Positions 18,210 to 27,997 of a stretch of DNA of 64,000 nt are shown here, one piece after another. The stretch comes from Allofrancisella inopinata (GTDB lineage: Bacteria > Pseudomonadota > Gammaproteobacteria > Francisellales > Francisellaceae). The stretch spans positions 992,001 through 1,056,000 of the forward strand of contig NZ_CP038241.1 in the NCBI RefSeq assembly GCF_012222965.1. Reading direction: 5' to 3'. Under the pieces are notes generated by a model that was not told where the DNA came from, made no database searches, and was given only the letters and a program-made list of their open reading frames with translations. Every line of letters starts with the position of its first letter. Position 1 is the stretch's first letter. A program made the translations under genes and the position numbers.

Positions 18210-19940
18210 ATGTTTGACAAAGGTAACTCTACTAAGGTGCCAAAAAAGATAGGTCCTATAATATTAACAAAAAAAAATATCCTCAGAGCTTTTATTGCTA
18301 TAGGGCTTATATTAGTTTTTATTAGTGGGCTTAACAAGTACTTTAGCTATAAGCATCAAGTTTTCTTAGAACAATATTCTACAGCTATAGCTGATATACA
18401 AAACAAAAATGAACAAGGATATAACCAAGCATATAAAATTTTAAAAAAAATAGCTGATTCAGATAAAGCAACAAAAAAAGATTATTATTACTTAGGCTAT
18501 ATATATCAGTATGGCTTAGCTACGAAAAAAGATTATTTCCAAGCGTATAAGTATTATCAAAAAGCCATTGATGATAAGAACCCTGAAGTTTACTATCAGC
18601 TAGCCATCTTATATAAAGATGGGCAAGGTGTTAATAAAAACGATGAAAAAGCTATTAGCTATTTTACAAAAGCGTATAACTTAGGTAATACAAAAGTCTT
18701 AATACCTTTAGATAAATTGCTCGAATCCAATCAAAAGCTTATTCCTGAGGTAGAACCTAAGCTTTTATTTGAGTTATACTTAGCATATAAAGATGGTAAA
18801 ATTCTAAAGACTAACAGTAGCAACCTAAAAGACAAATTCTTACTTGCTGCTATTTCTAAAGGCTATGAACCAGCTTTAGTTATTCAAGCTGAAGATCTTG
18901 CTAAAAATGGAGATAGTAACCAAGCTTTAACACTATGGAAAACTTTACTTTACAGCTCTAATCCTAAAATCTCTGCGTTAGCAAAGTCAAAAATACCAGA
19001 ACTCCAAAATGTAATTCAAAAGCATAATAAAGAGGAAGCTCTTATAAAAAGGTCTTTACAAAAAAAACAATTTATAGAAGACTTATTAAAAAAAAGAGCC
19101 ATTCAGAAACACATAAAATACAAAAGACAAATTGGTTTATCTATACCAAAAAGACAAATTGAAAACCTAACCGGTTTAATGTACTTAAATTTATCTAATA
19201 TAAACAAAGATTTCTTAGTAAACTTTCATAAAGAGATTGCTGATATATATTTTAATAATAGTCTTCTACCCAGCCCAACTAATTTGGATATAAGTTACAC
19301 AAATAAACTCTTAGAATTAGCAAAGCTTAAACATAATAAGTCTTCTCTATGGTTTAACTTCGAAAGCCAAACTGATGATAACAAATATGAAGGTTTAGTT
19401 TATTACCTCTATAATGATAAAAATCAATACTCCCAAGACTTACTTAATATGATAATTATGCAAAAGCCCAAACCGTCTTCACTAATACCTAATATTGGTA
19501 CTTTTGCGTTAAATAATAGACCCATACCTGATCTAATAACGTCTGCTCCTACCTTAAATTCTGAAGATATCAAAAAGCCAATAGAACTATCACATGAAGA
19601 AAAGATCCAAAGAATAGCGATATTTGCTCAAAAAGGAGATTACAAAGAATTTAATAAATTAGAAGAAGCTGCTGATGCTGGAGATGTATACGCTATTTAT
19701 TACCTTGGTAAATATTATTATGAAGAAAAAGAATATACTGAAGCTTTAAAATATTTTAATAAAGCTGCTGACGCTGGATACGGTAAAGCATATTACGAAT
19801 TAGCTAACCTCTACTATAATGAAGAGCAAAATAGCGTCCCATATAATGAAGAAAAAGCTATTAAATACTACCAAAAAGCTGCTGAATTAGGGATACGTAA
19901 CGCTAAAAGTATACTGATGCTAATTGAATCAAATAAATAA
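18210..19940 (+). CDS. Membrane-anchored Sel1/TPR-repeat protein
   Basis: 576 residues. A basic N-terminus precedes one membrane helix (about 25-45, LRAFIAIGLILVFISGLNKY), so most of the protein is probably periplasmic. Sel1-like repeats appear at about 90-165 (YYYLGYIYQYGLATKKDYFQ; YYQLAILYKDGQGVNKNDEK) and again at about 480-570 (DVYAIYYLGKYYYEE; YYELANLYYNEEQN). The middle is Lys-rich and helical. Sel1 proteins act as protein-protein scaffolds; the partner here is unknown. It appears intact and vertically inherited by composition. Confidence 0.72.
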   Translation: MFDKGNSTKVPKKIGPIILTKKNILRAFIAIGLILVFISGLNKYFSYKHQVFLEQYSTAIADIQNKNEQGYNQAYKILKKIADSDKATKKDYYYLGYIYQYGLATKKDYFQAYKYYQKAIDDKNPEVYYQLAILYKDGQGVNKNDEKAISYFTKAYNLGNTKVLIPLDKLLESNQKLIPEVEPKLLFELYLAYKDGKILKTNSSNLKDKFLLAAISKGYEPALVIQAEDLAKNGDSNQALTLWKTLLYSSNPKISALAKSKIPELQNVIQKHNKEEALIKRSLQKKQFIEDLLKKRAIQKHIKYKRQIGLSIPKRQIENLTGLMYLNLSNINKDFLVNFHKEIADIYFNNSLLPSPTNLDISYTNKLLELAKLKHNKSSLWFNFESQTDDNKYEGLVYYLYNDKNQYSQDLLNMIIMQKPKPSSLIPNIGTFALNNRPIPDLITSAPTLNSEDIKKPIELSHEEKIQRIAIFAQKGDYKEFNKLEEAADAGDVYAIYYLGKYYYEEKEYTEALKYFNKAADAGYGKAYYELANLYYNEEQNSVPYNEEKAIKYYQKAAELGIRNAKSILMLIESNK

Positions 19941-20063
19941 TATTCTTATATCAAATTTCTTGGTTATTATACACAGCATTAATATGCTATTTAAGACATT
20001 GAATAAAATCAGCTTAAGTAGTAAGATTCTAAAAATTAATTTGAAAGCCTAAAAGGATGTTAG

Positions 20064-20924
20064 ATGCTGGATTTAACCCCAGACGAGTTTTATAACGAAA
20101 TTACCAAAAAAAACATTGGTGTATATACTAAACAAGAACAGACTAAACTACAAAATAGTAAAATAATAATATTTGGTTTAGGTGGAGTTGGCGGTATGCA
20201 AGCAATACTATGTGCTAGAAGTGGTATAGGGCATATAAGTGGAGTCGACCCTGATACTTTTGAACTATCTAACATCAATCGCCAAATGATAGCCATGTCA
20301 TCAACCATGGGTAAGTATAAAAGCCAATCAACAGAGCAATACCTCAAAGATATTAATCCTTTCCTTAGTACAAATTTTCATAATATAAAAGTTACAGAGG
20401 AAAATGTTGATGAACTAATACAAGGTCATGATCTTGTACTAGAAGCTCTTGATGATATGCCATCAAGAATAGTTGTCCATCGTGCTGCTAAAAAATTTAA
20501 AATACCTAGTATCTCAATGTCAGGAAGTCCACCACATCGTGGGTTTGTATCCTCATTTTTCCCAGATGGGGTATCATATGAAGACGCACTTAATATACCT
20601 ACTAAAGGTAAACCCATGTCTGACCCAGAAGTGGCAAATTTTGTTTATGATATAAAAAAGAAAAGAGCTTTATATTCTGTTACAAAAGGTGCTCCCCAAC
20701 AATGGGCGGATGATTTCTGTAACGGTAAAGCTGGTTGGATAATAACACCAATAAGAGCTAGCCTTATTGCCTCTTTTAGCTGTCATGAAGCTATACAGAT
20801 ATTAATAGGACAAAAACCGCTAGCTGCCGCTCCTAAAGGTATATATATAGACATGGATAACCTAACAAAACCTGTTCAGGTAATAAATCCAGAGGATGGA
20901 TTTTGGGAAGCATATAAAATATAG
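20064..20924 (+). CDS. ThiF/MoeB-like adenylyltransferase (copy 1)
   Basis: 286 residues of the E1-like ThiF/MoeB/HesA superfamily, which adenylates a C-terminal carboxylate using ATP. The ATP-binding GLGGVGG motif, the DPDTFELSNINRQ motif and the DDMPSR Asp are present. The CxxC zinc pairs of MoeB and ThiF are missing, so this is not the standard molybdopterin or thiamine enzyme. It is the first gene of a tight set: a second ThiF homologue starts 17 bp later, then an alpha/beta hydrolase and an IPMS-cupin fusion. The substrate may be a small molecule or peptide; unknown. Confidence 0.85.
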   Translation: MLDLTPDEFYNEITKKNIGVYTKQEQTKLQNSKIIIFGLGGVGGMQAILCARSGIGHISGVDPDTFELSNINRQMIAMSSTMGKYKSQSTEQYLKDINPFLSTNFHNIKVTEENVDELIQGHDLVLEALDDMPSRIVVHRAAKKFKIPSISMSGSPPHRGFVSSFFPDGVSYEDALNIPTKGKPMSDPEVANFVYDIKKKRALYSVTKGAPQQWADDFCNGKAGWIITPIRASLIASFSCHEAIQILIGQKPLAAAPKGIYIDMDNLTKPVQVINPEDGFWEAYKI

Positions 20925-20940
20925 ATAAAGGGATTAATTC

Positions 20941-21786
20941 ATGGAAAATATTGAAAAACAGATCTACGCAAGGAACATAGGTATAATTACTGATCAAGAA
21001 CAAACCAGGTTAAAAAATTCTAAGGTTACTGTAATAGGTGCTGGCGGAGTTGGTGGTATTACATTAATTAGCTTAGCTAGAATGGGTTTTGGAAATATCC
21101 AAGTAATAGACGGCGATGAGTTTGAGTACTCAAATATTAATCGACAAATGTTATCAGGTGTATCACGTATCGGCAAAAATAAAGCTCAATGTGCCAAAGA
21201 AACGATACTAGATATCAACCCAAACATAAATGTTACCGTTCGCCAAGAAATGATGACTGAGGGTAATATAGAGGAAATTATAACTGGTTCTGATCTGGTA
21301 ATAGATGCTACCGATAATCTTGTTAGTAGAGTAATTATTCACAGAGCTGCTCAAAAGCTAAAAACACATTCTATTTGGATAGCTGTAACTCCCCCATTTA
21401 GAGGAGGGGTAATGGTTTTTTCTGATAGGACTCCTGCATATGAGCTTGTATTAAGTCATCCATCATATAGCAAAAAGCTAACAGAAGAAGTAAAAAAAGA
21501 AATATCTGCTATTAAAGATAGACGTGCAAAAATTTCTGTAGAGCATGGGGCTCTTGTTGGCTGGGCAGATTCATATATAAATGGTAATGCGCCATGGGCT
21601 GTTATCTGTCCTATTGCAAATATTGTTGGTATTTGTGCTAGTTTTGAAGCCTTTAAAATAATCCTAAACCGTAAAACTCTAAAACCAACTTACGCTCCAA
21701 ACCTACTTAAAATAGATATGTCTAAACCAGTTATGATAGAAGAGGTAACTCCAGAAAATGGAACTTGGGATAATGCTGAACTTTAA
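20941..21786 (+). CDS. ThiF/MoeB-like adenylyltransferase (copy 2)
   Basis: 281 residues, a diverged paralogue of the preceding gene, aligning end to end (both begin with an N-terminal (R/K)NIG(I/V)xT(D/K)QEQT segment). It has GAGGVGGITL, DGDEFEYSNINRQ and DATDNLVSR motifs and again no zinc-binding cysteine pairs. The pair suggests a heterodimeric or two-step activation, since E1-like enzymes work as dimers. The stop overlaps the start region of the next gene, indicating translational coupling. Confidence 0.85.
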   Translation: MENIEKQIYARNIGIITDQEQTRLKNSKVTVIGAGGVGGITLISLARMGFGNIQVIDGDEFEYSNINRQMLSGVSRIGKNKAQCAKETILDINPNINVTVRQEMMTEGNIEEIITGSDLVIDATDNLVSRVIIHRAAQKLKTHSIWIAVTPPFRGGVMVFSDRTPAYELVLSHPSYSKKLTEEVKKEISAIKDRRAKISVEHGALVGWADSYINGNAPWAVICPIANIVGICASFEAFKIILNRKTLKPTYAPNLLKIDMSKPVMIEEVTPENGTWDNAEL

Positions 21787-22822
21787 AAAATCCTATAAAA
21801 TACTTGTCTTTGCATTGGTTTGCTTAATATTTGTAATAATAATTGCATCTATAAGTAAACACAGTAAAGCTTCTAATGTGATGTCATCAGATTACTATAT
21901 TAACTATAACAATAAAAAAATTCATTTAACAGAGAAGAAATTCTCTACTGGAGATACTAAAGGTGTGATTATGCTTATAAACCCTTTAAGTATACCATCT
22001 ATAGTTGCTTTCGATATTCCAAATTATTCTCTTATGGATTCACTAGCTAAAAATGGCTATGATGTTTGGGCTATAGATTTTATCGGTGAAGGTAAATCCT
22101 CTTACCCTAAAGTAATGCAAATAGATCCAGCTCCAAAAGGTACTTACCCACTACAAGCAACCCAAGCTATAAAACAACTAGATAAAGCTATAGATTTTGT
22201 ACTTAACAAAACCCATCAAAAGAATATGGCTATATTAGGCTGGTCTTGGGGATCAGTAGTCGCAGCTATGTATGCAACTGAAAATCCATATAAAGTGAGC
22301 CATCTGGTTTTATACGGGTCAATGTATTGCTCTCGTCTAGAAAAAACTATAGAACCAATGTTTATCAGACCATTTGCTGGTAAAAATGATGAGTTTAATG
22401 AAGAGTTGCCAGACTATCAAAACATAACTTGGGAAATGATTAAACAACACTGGCAAATGATGCTAAAAGATGATAAATCTATTGTTAGTGATCAAACTAT
22501 TAATCAAATTGGAAAAGCGTATATTAATATAGATCCTGCCCCATATATTCCAGATAGTTTACGTCGCCCTATGGGACCTATGAAAGATTTATATTCTATA
22601 TGGAATGGTATACCAGTATATGATATTTCAAAACTAACAACTCCTACATTAGTCATTTATGGTGACCAGGATTTGTTTGCTGATAGAGAGTTGTATGAGA
22701 AGCTAGTTAATGTGAAAATTAAACAAAAAGTAGAAATAAAACACGCCACACACTGGCTAATTTATGAAAAAACTCGTGACCAATTTATACAAAATGTATT
22801 AAACTTTTTAGGTAAGAAATAG
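21773..22822 (+). CDS. Membrane-anchored alpha/beta hydrolase
   Basis: 349 residues from the ATG at 21773, or 354 from 21758; both starts overlap the upstream gene. An N-terminal membrane helix or signal (ILVFALVCLIFVIIIASI) precedes an alpha/beta-hydrolase fold. The nucleophile elbow is GWSWGS, the acid probably in YGDQDLFADRE and the His in ATHWLIYEK. The IDFIGEGKSS segment is typical of the lipase/esterase-like branch. It is probably in the periplasm or at the inner membrane. Its place in the four-gene set suggests hydrolysis or transfer of an ester or thioester intermediate, but this is inference. Confidence 0.8.
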   Translation: MLNFKKSYKILVFALVCLIFVIIIASISKHSKASNVMSSDYYINYNNKKIHLTEKKFSTGDTKGVIMLINPLSIPSIVAFDIPNYSLMDSLAKNGYDVWAIDFIGEGKSSYPKVMQIDPAPKGTYPLQATQAIKQLDKAIDFVLNKTHQKNMAILGWSWGSVVAAMYATENPYKVSHLVLYGSMYCSRLEKTIEPMFIRPFAGKNDEFNEELPDYQNITWEMIKQHWQMMLKDDKSIVSDQTINQIGKAYINIDPAPYIPDSLRRPMGPMKDLYSIWNGIPVYDISKLTTPTLVIYGDQDLFADRELYEKLVNVKIKQKVEIKHATHWLIYEKTRDQFIQNVLNFLGKK

Positions 22823-22824
22823 TT

Positions 22825-24240
22825 ATGAGCCAACTTAAAATACTTGACTGTACGTTACGTGAGGGAGAGCAATCACAAAACACTTGTTTTTCTATAATAG
22901 AGAAGATAACTATAGCTAACAAGCTTAAAGATTTTGGTGTAGATGTTATAGAAATTGGGCATCCTGGAATATCAAAAAAAGAAGAACTAAGCTGTGCCAA
23001 AGTAGTTGACAGTGTCAAAGATATAGAAATATTAGTCCACTCTCGAGCATTAATAGAAGATGTAGAGGCTGCTGCTAAAACCAATGCTCAATGGATTGGT
23101 ATCTGGACATCATTTAATGATATATCTCTTTCAAGTAAGTTTAATAATAAGTCTAGAGACTGGATTAAGGACCAAGTTCAAAAAACAGTTAAATTAGCGA
23201 AAGATTTAGGCTTTAAAATAAGGTTTAGTATAGAAGATGCTTCTAGAACGCCTTTAGAACAAATTCTTAATTTAGCTACTACTGCTATACAAGCCGGTGC
23301 AGATAGAATCAGCCTAACAGATAGTGTTGGTGCTTGGCATCCACAAGAATGTTACGATATAGTCAAGTCTGTAAAGTCAAAACTTAACTGTGAAATAGAA
23401 GTACATCTTCATAATGATCTTGGCTTAGCTCAGGCAAATGCTATATCGGCTATACAAGCTGGTGCAACAGTGATCGATACCTCTATACTAGGTATTGGTG
23501 AAAGAGCTGGTATATGTGACTTAATACCTTTAGCTAAATCTTTAGATAAGTTTTATGAAGTGAAAAAATTTAATTTTAAACTTAGTCAAGAGTTAGCAGA
23601 TATGATATCAAGGATTAGCTGTTTTAATATTGAGCCACACCACCCTCTAGTTGGCAGAAACGTATTTACACATACTTCTAAATATCACGCGAAAGCTACA
23701 AAAAATAATCCAAAAGCATATGAAATAATAGATCCTAGTGAGTTTGGTGAGCAAAGAAAGATTATAGTAAATGAGCTAAACAGAGCAGAAATCCAAAGAA
23801 TAAAAAATGACTTAGAAGTAAAAACTCCTTTTGTCAAAGGAGCATCTGAACTACTTCATCACCGTGATGGCGTCGGTGCTAGGTGGGTATTTATGGATAA
23901 TCGTATCGATCCTAGAAGCCAGATATACATTATAGAAAGAATATTTGACAAAGATTACTCTACCTCCTATGAATCTCATGTTGATTCACATGCTCATAAT
24001 TGTGATAGTACATTTGTATTTATGGGGAACAATACTGATGGCACTGGACTAAAAGTAAGTGTTACATTTGGACAAGAAAATCAAACTACTACAAAAGTTA
24101 TTGAAAGTCCTGCTTCTGTATATATCCCTGCTGGCGTTTATCATAGTTATTCTTATATATCAGGAATTGGAAGATTTTTAAATTTTGTATTATCTCCAAA
24201 CTACAATCAAAGTATAGTGAATAGGACAGTTACAAACTAA
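22825..24240 (+). CDS. Isopropylmalate/homocitrate synthase-like enzyme fused to a cupin
   Basis: 471 residues, two domains. Residues ~1-270 are a DRE-TIM barrel: DCTLREGEQ at 8-16, EIGHPG, and the metal-binding HLHNDLG (His194, His196), as in 2-isopropylmalate, homocitrate and citramalate synthases that join acetyl-CoA to a 2-oxo acid. The usual DRE is a conservative RE. Residues ~370-465 are a cupin (HVDSHAHNCDSTFVFMG ... PAGVYHSYSY) with likely metal His residues, replacing the regulatory domain of LeuA. It is the last gene of the set, 2 bp after the hydrolase. Not leuA: no leuBCD nearby. Confidence 0.8.
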   Translation: MSQLKILDCTLREGEQSQNTCFSIIEKITIANKLKDFGVDVIEIGHPGISKKEELSCAKVVDSVKDIEILVHSRALIEDVEAAAKTNAQWIGIWTSFNDISLSSKFNNKSRDWIKDQVQKTVKLAKDLGFKIRFSIEDASRTPLEQILNLATTAIQAGADRISLTDSVGAWHPQECYDIVKSVKSKLNCEIEVHLHNDLGLAQANAISAIQAGATVIDTSILGIGERAGICDLIPLAKSLDKFYEVKKFNFKLSQELADMISRISCFNIEPHHPLVGRNVFTHTSKYHAKATKNNPKAYEIIDPSEFGEQRKIIVNELNRAEIQRIKNDLEVKTPFVKGASELLHHRDGVGARWVFMDNRIDPRSQIYIIERIFDKDYSTSYESHVDSHAHNCDSTFVFMGNNTDGTGLKVSVTFGQENQTTTKVIESPASVYIPAGVYHSYSYISGIGRFLNFVLSPNYNQSIVNRTVTN

Positions 24241-24388
24241 TTATAGGAATCTTTTAATGATTAGTACTATTAAAAGTTCATACACCATATTAAATACGCC
24301 ATATATAAAATCATGTACTTAATTTGTATATTTGTTTAGCCCCACAACTATCAGAGATGATGTATAACAAAAAGAGTAATTTATACTT

Positions 24389-25045
24389 ATGAGCGACTAT
24401 AATCAATTAAAATTAATCTGCTTAAATATTTTGGAAAAAATAAATAATAATTTAGGTTCTACAAATATAAAAAATACTTTTTATTCTCCACATTTAGATA
24501 AATACATTGTAAATGAGGGGATCATCTCAAAAAAAAGAAATTATACCATAGATGCTTTAACGTACGAAAATATAAATGAAATAAAGACAGAAAAACTCTC
24601 TTTAATGAGAAATATAATTAGAAATTACATGAATGAACAAAATTTTCAAGGAATGAACACCGAACATAAAAGATTCTTCCTACGTAACAAAATAAGGTTT
24701 TTATCAGAAAAATATGGTTTAGGGAACTGTGAAGAACTGGCAACACAAGCATTTTTCATGTGGTGCATTAATTACTCAGAAATTTATAACGATGTATGTC
24801 TAGCTTTCTTCAAAGTATCGGAAAATTATTACAACACAAGTCTTAAACCAGAAGAGATAGATCACATTTTTGTAATTGTTGGACATAATGAGTATGGTGA
24901 TAATTCAATAATCATAGACCCATGGTTGAATCAGATATTTACATTAAAAGAGTTCAAAACAAAAATGAAGTATAATATATTTAATGTACCGTCTATGGAT
25001 ATAGAAATTAGAAAAAAATTTTCTATCAAAGACTTTGTTATATAA
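24389..25045 (+). CDS. Hypothetical protein with Cys-His-Asp triad (cysteine protease/deamidase-like effector candidate)
   Basis: 218 residues with no signal peptide. Three motifs appear in the order and spacing of a papain-like triad: GNCEELATQAF (Cys114), DHIFVIVG (His159) and IIIDPWLN (Asp177). The GNCxE...H(x)FVxxG...DPW pattern is familiar from bacterial toxins and secreted effectors of the transglutaminase-like, YopT-like and SseI/PMT-like classes, which cleave or deamidate host proteins. Which class is not decidable here. The N-terminal ~90 residues are helical and unrecognised. It stands alone between the IPMS-cupin set and tdk. Confidence 0.6.
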   Translation: MSDYNQLKLICLNILEKINNNLGSTNIKNTFYSPHLDKYIVNEGIISKKRNYTIDALTYENINEIKTEKLSLMRNIIRNYMNEQNFQGMNTEHKRFFLRNKIRFLSEKYGLGNCEELATQAFFMWCINYSEIYNDVCLAFFKVSENYYNTSLKPEEIDHIFVIVGHNEYGDNSIIIDPWLNQIFTLKEFKTKMKYNIFNVPSMDIEIRKKFSIKDFVI

Positions 25046-25139
25046 CATATTTTTGACGCAGTAGCCACTCAAAGCTATAATTTAATTTCCAAAGTAACAT
25101 ATTTATAAAATACAATAAATTGGACTAATTCAATACTTT

Positions 25140-25760
25140 CTAACTGCTTCTACATCTTAAACTATTCTCTTCATAAACGCCTTCTTTCCAATGCTTTCTA
25201 CATACAGAAAAATATTTGGTATCAATTTCTTTTAGAGAATCATCATCAATAATTATAGGATTACCTTCTTTTATTGCTTTGCCATTTTGAACTATCATAT
25301 TAAAACTTGCCTTTTTCCCACAGTGACAAATTGTCTTAACTTCCTCTAAGGTATCAGCTATAGACAAAAGTAAAGCTGCTGTGTCGAAAGGTTGTCCTAA
25401 ATAATTGGTACGCAAACCATAACAAATTACAGGGATCTCTAAATCATCTACGATTTCCGATAATTGCCATACTTGTTTAACTGTAAAAAAATGTATTTCA
25501 TCTATTAGTATGCAATCAATTTTTGTTTTAAAATTATACTCTTTTACAAACTTATAGATATCATCCTTATGTGTAAGAGAGTACGCATCTTGATTTATGC
25601 CAATACGAGATTTAACCTTATTCAGACCAGCTCTTTTATCTATAGCAGATGTTAAAACAAGAGGATGCCTACCTCTATCTTCATAATTATAAGCGACTTT
25701 TAGTAGATCCAATGTCTTACCAGCATCCATAGATGAATATCTAAAATATAACTTTGCCAT
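25140..25760 (-). CDS. tdk: Thymidine kinase
   Basis: 206 residues, type II thymidine kinase of the salvage pathway. P-loop MDAGKTLDLL (normally S(M)(F/Y)SGKT/ MxAGKT), the DEIHFF Walker B-like motif and the lasso with zinc-binding CHCGKKASFN and a C-terminal CRKHW pair are present. It is 17 bp downstream of the O-methyltransferase gene on the same strand, so the two are likely cotranscribed. Confidence 0.93.
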   Translation of the reverse strand: MAKLYFRYSSMDAGKTLDLLKVAYNYEDRGRHPLVLTSAIDKRAGLNKVKSRIGINQDAYSLTHKDDIYKFVKEYNFKTKIDCILIDEIHFFTVKQVWQLSEIVDDLEIPVICYGLRTNYLGQPFDTAALLLSIADTLEEVKTICHCGKKASFNMIVQNGKAIKEGNPIIIDDDSLKEIDTKYFSVCRKHWKEGVYEENSLRCRSS

Positions 25761-25777
25761 TAGTCTTTTCCTACACT

Positions 25778-26416
25778 CTAAACCTTTCTTATTATATTAA
25801 TTCCATGACGAATAGGCAAAACTAATGTCTCAATATCTCTTCGCTGATTCACATACTTATTAAAATCATCTAAAGCTTTTGCTCTTTTATCTTGTGGATC
25901 TAAAACTTCTGCCCGCCATAAAATATCATCTACAATTATGACCCCTCTATCAGAAAGCTTATCTATTAAAATATCAAAATACTTTTGAGTTTGCTTTTTA
26001 TCTGCATCTATAAATGCAACATCAATACAATTTGGCATACTTGACAATATTTCACTAGCGTCTCCTTCTAAGTATTCAATATTTGGATATTTAGCGATAA
26101 ACTCTTTAGCTACCCTCTCCCCAGCTTGGCTTGGTTTATCAATAGTATAAACTTTTAAATCTGGAGAAACTTCAGCCATTGCTATTGCTGACATCCCTGT
26201 AAATGTACCAACATCAACACATATTTTAGCTTGGCTACTAAATACAAAAAACTGTAAAAGCTTTGTAACAATTTTTTCAGATAGCATCTGAGCACCATAG
26301 ACATTTTCTTTGGTAGAGGATACAAGTTGGTTTAAGTTATCAGATAAATTACTAGTATGCTCAATGCAATATTGCCAAATACTATCTTCTGTGAACTGGT
26401 TTTGTTTCATTGACAT
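25778..26416 (-). CDS. SAM-dependent O-methyltransferase (CCoAOMT-like)
   Basis: 212 residues of the caffeoyl-CoA O-methyltransferase-like family of cation-dependent class I methyltransferases. The SAM motif VDVGTFTGMSAIAMAE, the acidic VYTIDKPSQAGE and the metal-site FIDADKKQTQKYFD with IIVDDILWR are all present, so it should be active. The natural substrate in bacteria is usually unknown. The gene is leader of a short unit with tdk. Confidence 0.85.
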   Translation of the reverse strand: MSMKQNQFTEDSIWQYCIEHTSNLSDNLNQLVSSTKENVYGAQMLSEKIVTKLLQFFVFSSQAKICVDVGTFTGMSAIAMAEVSPDLKVYTIDKPSQAGERVAKEFIAKYPNIEYLEGDASEILSSMPNCIDVAFIDADKKQTQKYFDILIDKLSDRGVIIVDDILWRAEVLDPQDKRAKALDDFNKYVNQRRDIETLVLPIRHGINIIRKV

Positions 26417-26665
26417 TTAAAAGGATTTAACTAAAACTCTTAGTATTTTGCATTACCAATTTAGATAATGAAAGTGCTTTTAAGTATTTTTTATGTTAGA
26501 ATTTCGATGAATTTTATTATAAAAAACTCTCGATAAGCTTGTTGAGTTGTTAATAAATTGATAAGTTTCTGAATCAAGTTCTAAATGGTAGTTATTATAT
26601 AATTCCAAACTAGATCCAGAATTTCAAACTATAAAAATAAAATAACATTTAAAGGTTTTTATTAA

Positions 26666-27994
26666 ATGAAAGAAGTAAAAAAAGTTTTTATTAAAACTTT
26701 GGGTTGCCAAATGAATGAGTATGACTCATCTAGAATGCATGAAGTTCTAAATGAGCATTTTAATACAGTTAAAACAGAAGATTATAGAGATGCTGACATT
26801 ATATTAATCAACACTTGCTCTATTAGAGAAAAGGCTCAAGAAAAAGTTTTTCATGAACTTGGTAGATGGAAAAATCTAAAAAAAACAAAAGAAGATCTAG
26901 TCATAGGTGTCGGTGGGTGTGTTGCATCTCAAGAAGGTGAAAATATTATTAAAAGAGCTCCATTTGTGGATTTAGTATTTGGTCCTCAAACTATCCATAG
27001 ATTACCTGAGATGATCAAACAAAAAAACCAAACTCAGCAATCACAAGTTGATATATCATTTCCAGAAGTTGAAAAATTTGATTATCTTCCTGAACCAAAA
27101 GCTGAAGGAGCTAAAGCTTTTGTGTCTATCATGGAAGGTTGTGATAAATATTGCTCTTATTGTGTAGTTCCATACACACGTGGTCCTGAAGTAAATAGAC
27201 CATTTGAAGACGTACTAGCAGAATGTGCTATTTTGGCTGAACAAGGAGTTAAAGAGATTACTTTACTTGGTCAAAATGTTAATCACTACTTAGGTCCAAT
27301 GGAGAATGGTCAGGTAGCAGATCTTGCTTTACTTATACACTTTATAGCTGAAATTGATGGTATTGAAAGAATTAGGTTTACAACCTCTCATCCAGTTGAG
27401 TTTTCTCAAAACCTAATAGATGCTTATGCAACTGTACCAAAGCTGGCAAATCACTTACATTTACCAGTTCAACATGGTTCTGATAGGATTCTTACAAATA
27501 TGAAAAGAAACCACACTATATTAGAGTTTAAACAAAAAATCAGAAAACTACGTGCTATACGTCCAGATATTACAATATCATCTGACTTTATAGTTGGCTT
27601 TCCAGGTGAAACAGAAGAAGATTTTCAAAAGCTATTAAATCTTGTTAAAGATGTTCACTTTGACCAGTCATTTAGCTTTATATATAGTAAACGCCCAGGT
27701 ACTCCTGCTGCGGATTTACCAGATGATACACCTATAGAAGTCAAAAAAGATAGATTAAAAAGGTTACAAGATCTACTAGATAGTAATGCCCAAATCATCT
27801 CTAGACAAATGGTAGGAACTAAGCAGCGTATACTAGTAGAAGGAACATCTAAAAAAGATGATAACGTATTAGCTGGTAGAACAGAAAATAACAGAATTGT
27901 TAATTTCAAAGGTGATAAGTCTTTGATTGGTCAGTTTACTGAAGTTAAAATAACAGAAAGCTTACCACACTCTCTTAGAGGAGAACTTATCTAA
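26666..27994 (+). CDS. miaB: tRNA-2-methylthio-N6-dimethylallyladenosine synthase
   Basis: 442 residues. Radical-SAM methylthiotransferase that adds a methylthio group to i6A37 of tRNA. The N-terminal UPF0004 domain has the three auxiliary-cluster cysteines ([29 protein letters not shown]), the radical-SAM site is [16 protein letters not shown], and a C-terminal TRAM domain follows. It starts a conserved block miaB-ybeZ-ybeY-ybeX-lnt with gaps or overlaps of a few bases. A TATAAT at 26598-26603 may be the -10 of the operon; no good -35 is seen. Confidence 0.95.
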   Translation: MKEVKKVFIKTLGCQMNEYDSSRMHEVLNEHFNTVKTEDYRDADIILINTCSIREKAQEKVFHELGRWKNLKKTKEDLVIGVGGCVASQEGENIIKRAPFVDLVFGPQTIHRLPEMIKQKNQTQQSQVDISFPEVEKFDYLPEPKAEGAKAFVSIMEGCDKYCSYCVVPYTRGPEVNRPFEDVLAECAILAEQGVKEITLLGQNVNHYLGPMENGQVADLALLIHFIAEIDGIERIRFTTSHPVEFSQNLIDAYATVPKLANHLHLPVQHGSDRILTNMKRNHTILEFKQKIRKLRAIRPDITISSDFIVGFPGETEEDFQKLLNLVKDVHFDQSFSFIYSKRPGTPAADLPDDTPIEVKKDRLKRLQDLLDSNAQIISRQMVGTKQRILVEGTSKKDDNVLAGRTENNRIVNFKGDKSLIGQFTEVKITESLPHSLRGELI

Positions 27995-27997
27995 CAT

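Noticed and set aside
21773-22822. Alpha/beta hydrolase as the missing biotin esterase (BioJ/BioH partner)
   Set aside because: It has a membrane anchor, is coupled to the ThiF/IPMS set and lies 33 kb from the bio genes; nothing links it to pimeloyl-ACP.
22825-24240. Assignment as leuA (leucine synthesis)
   Set aside because: Cupin C-terminus and absence of leuBCD neighbours make a plain LeuA unlikely.
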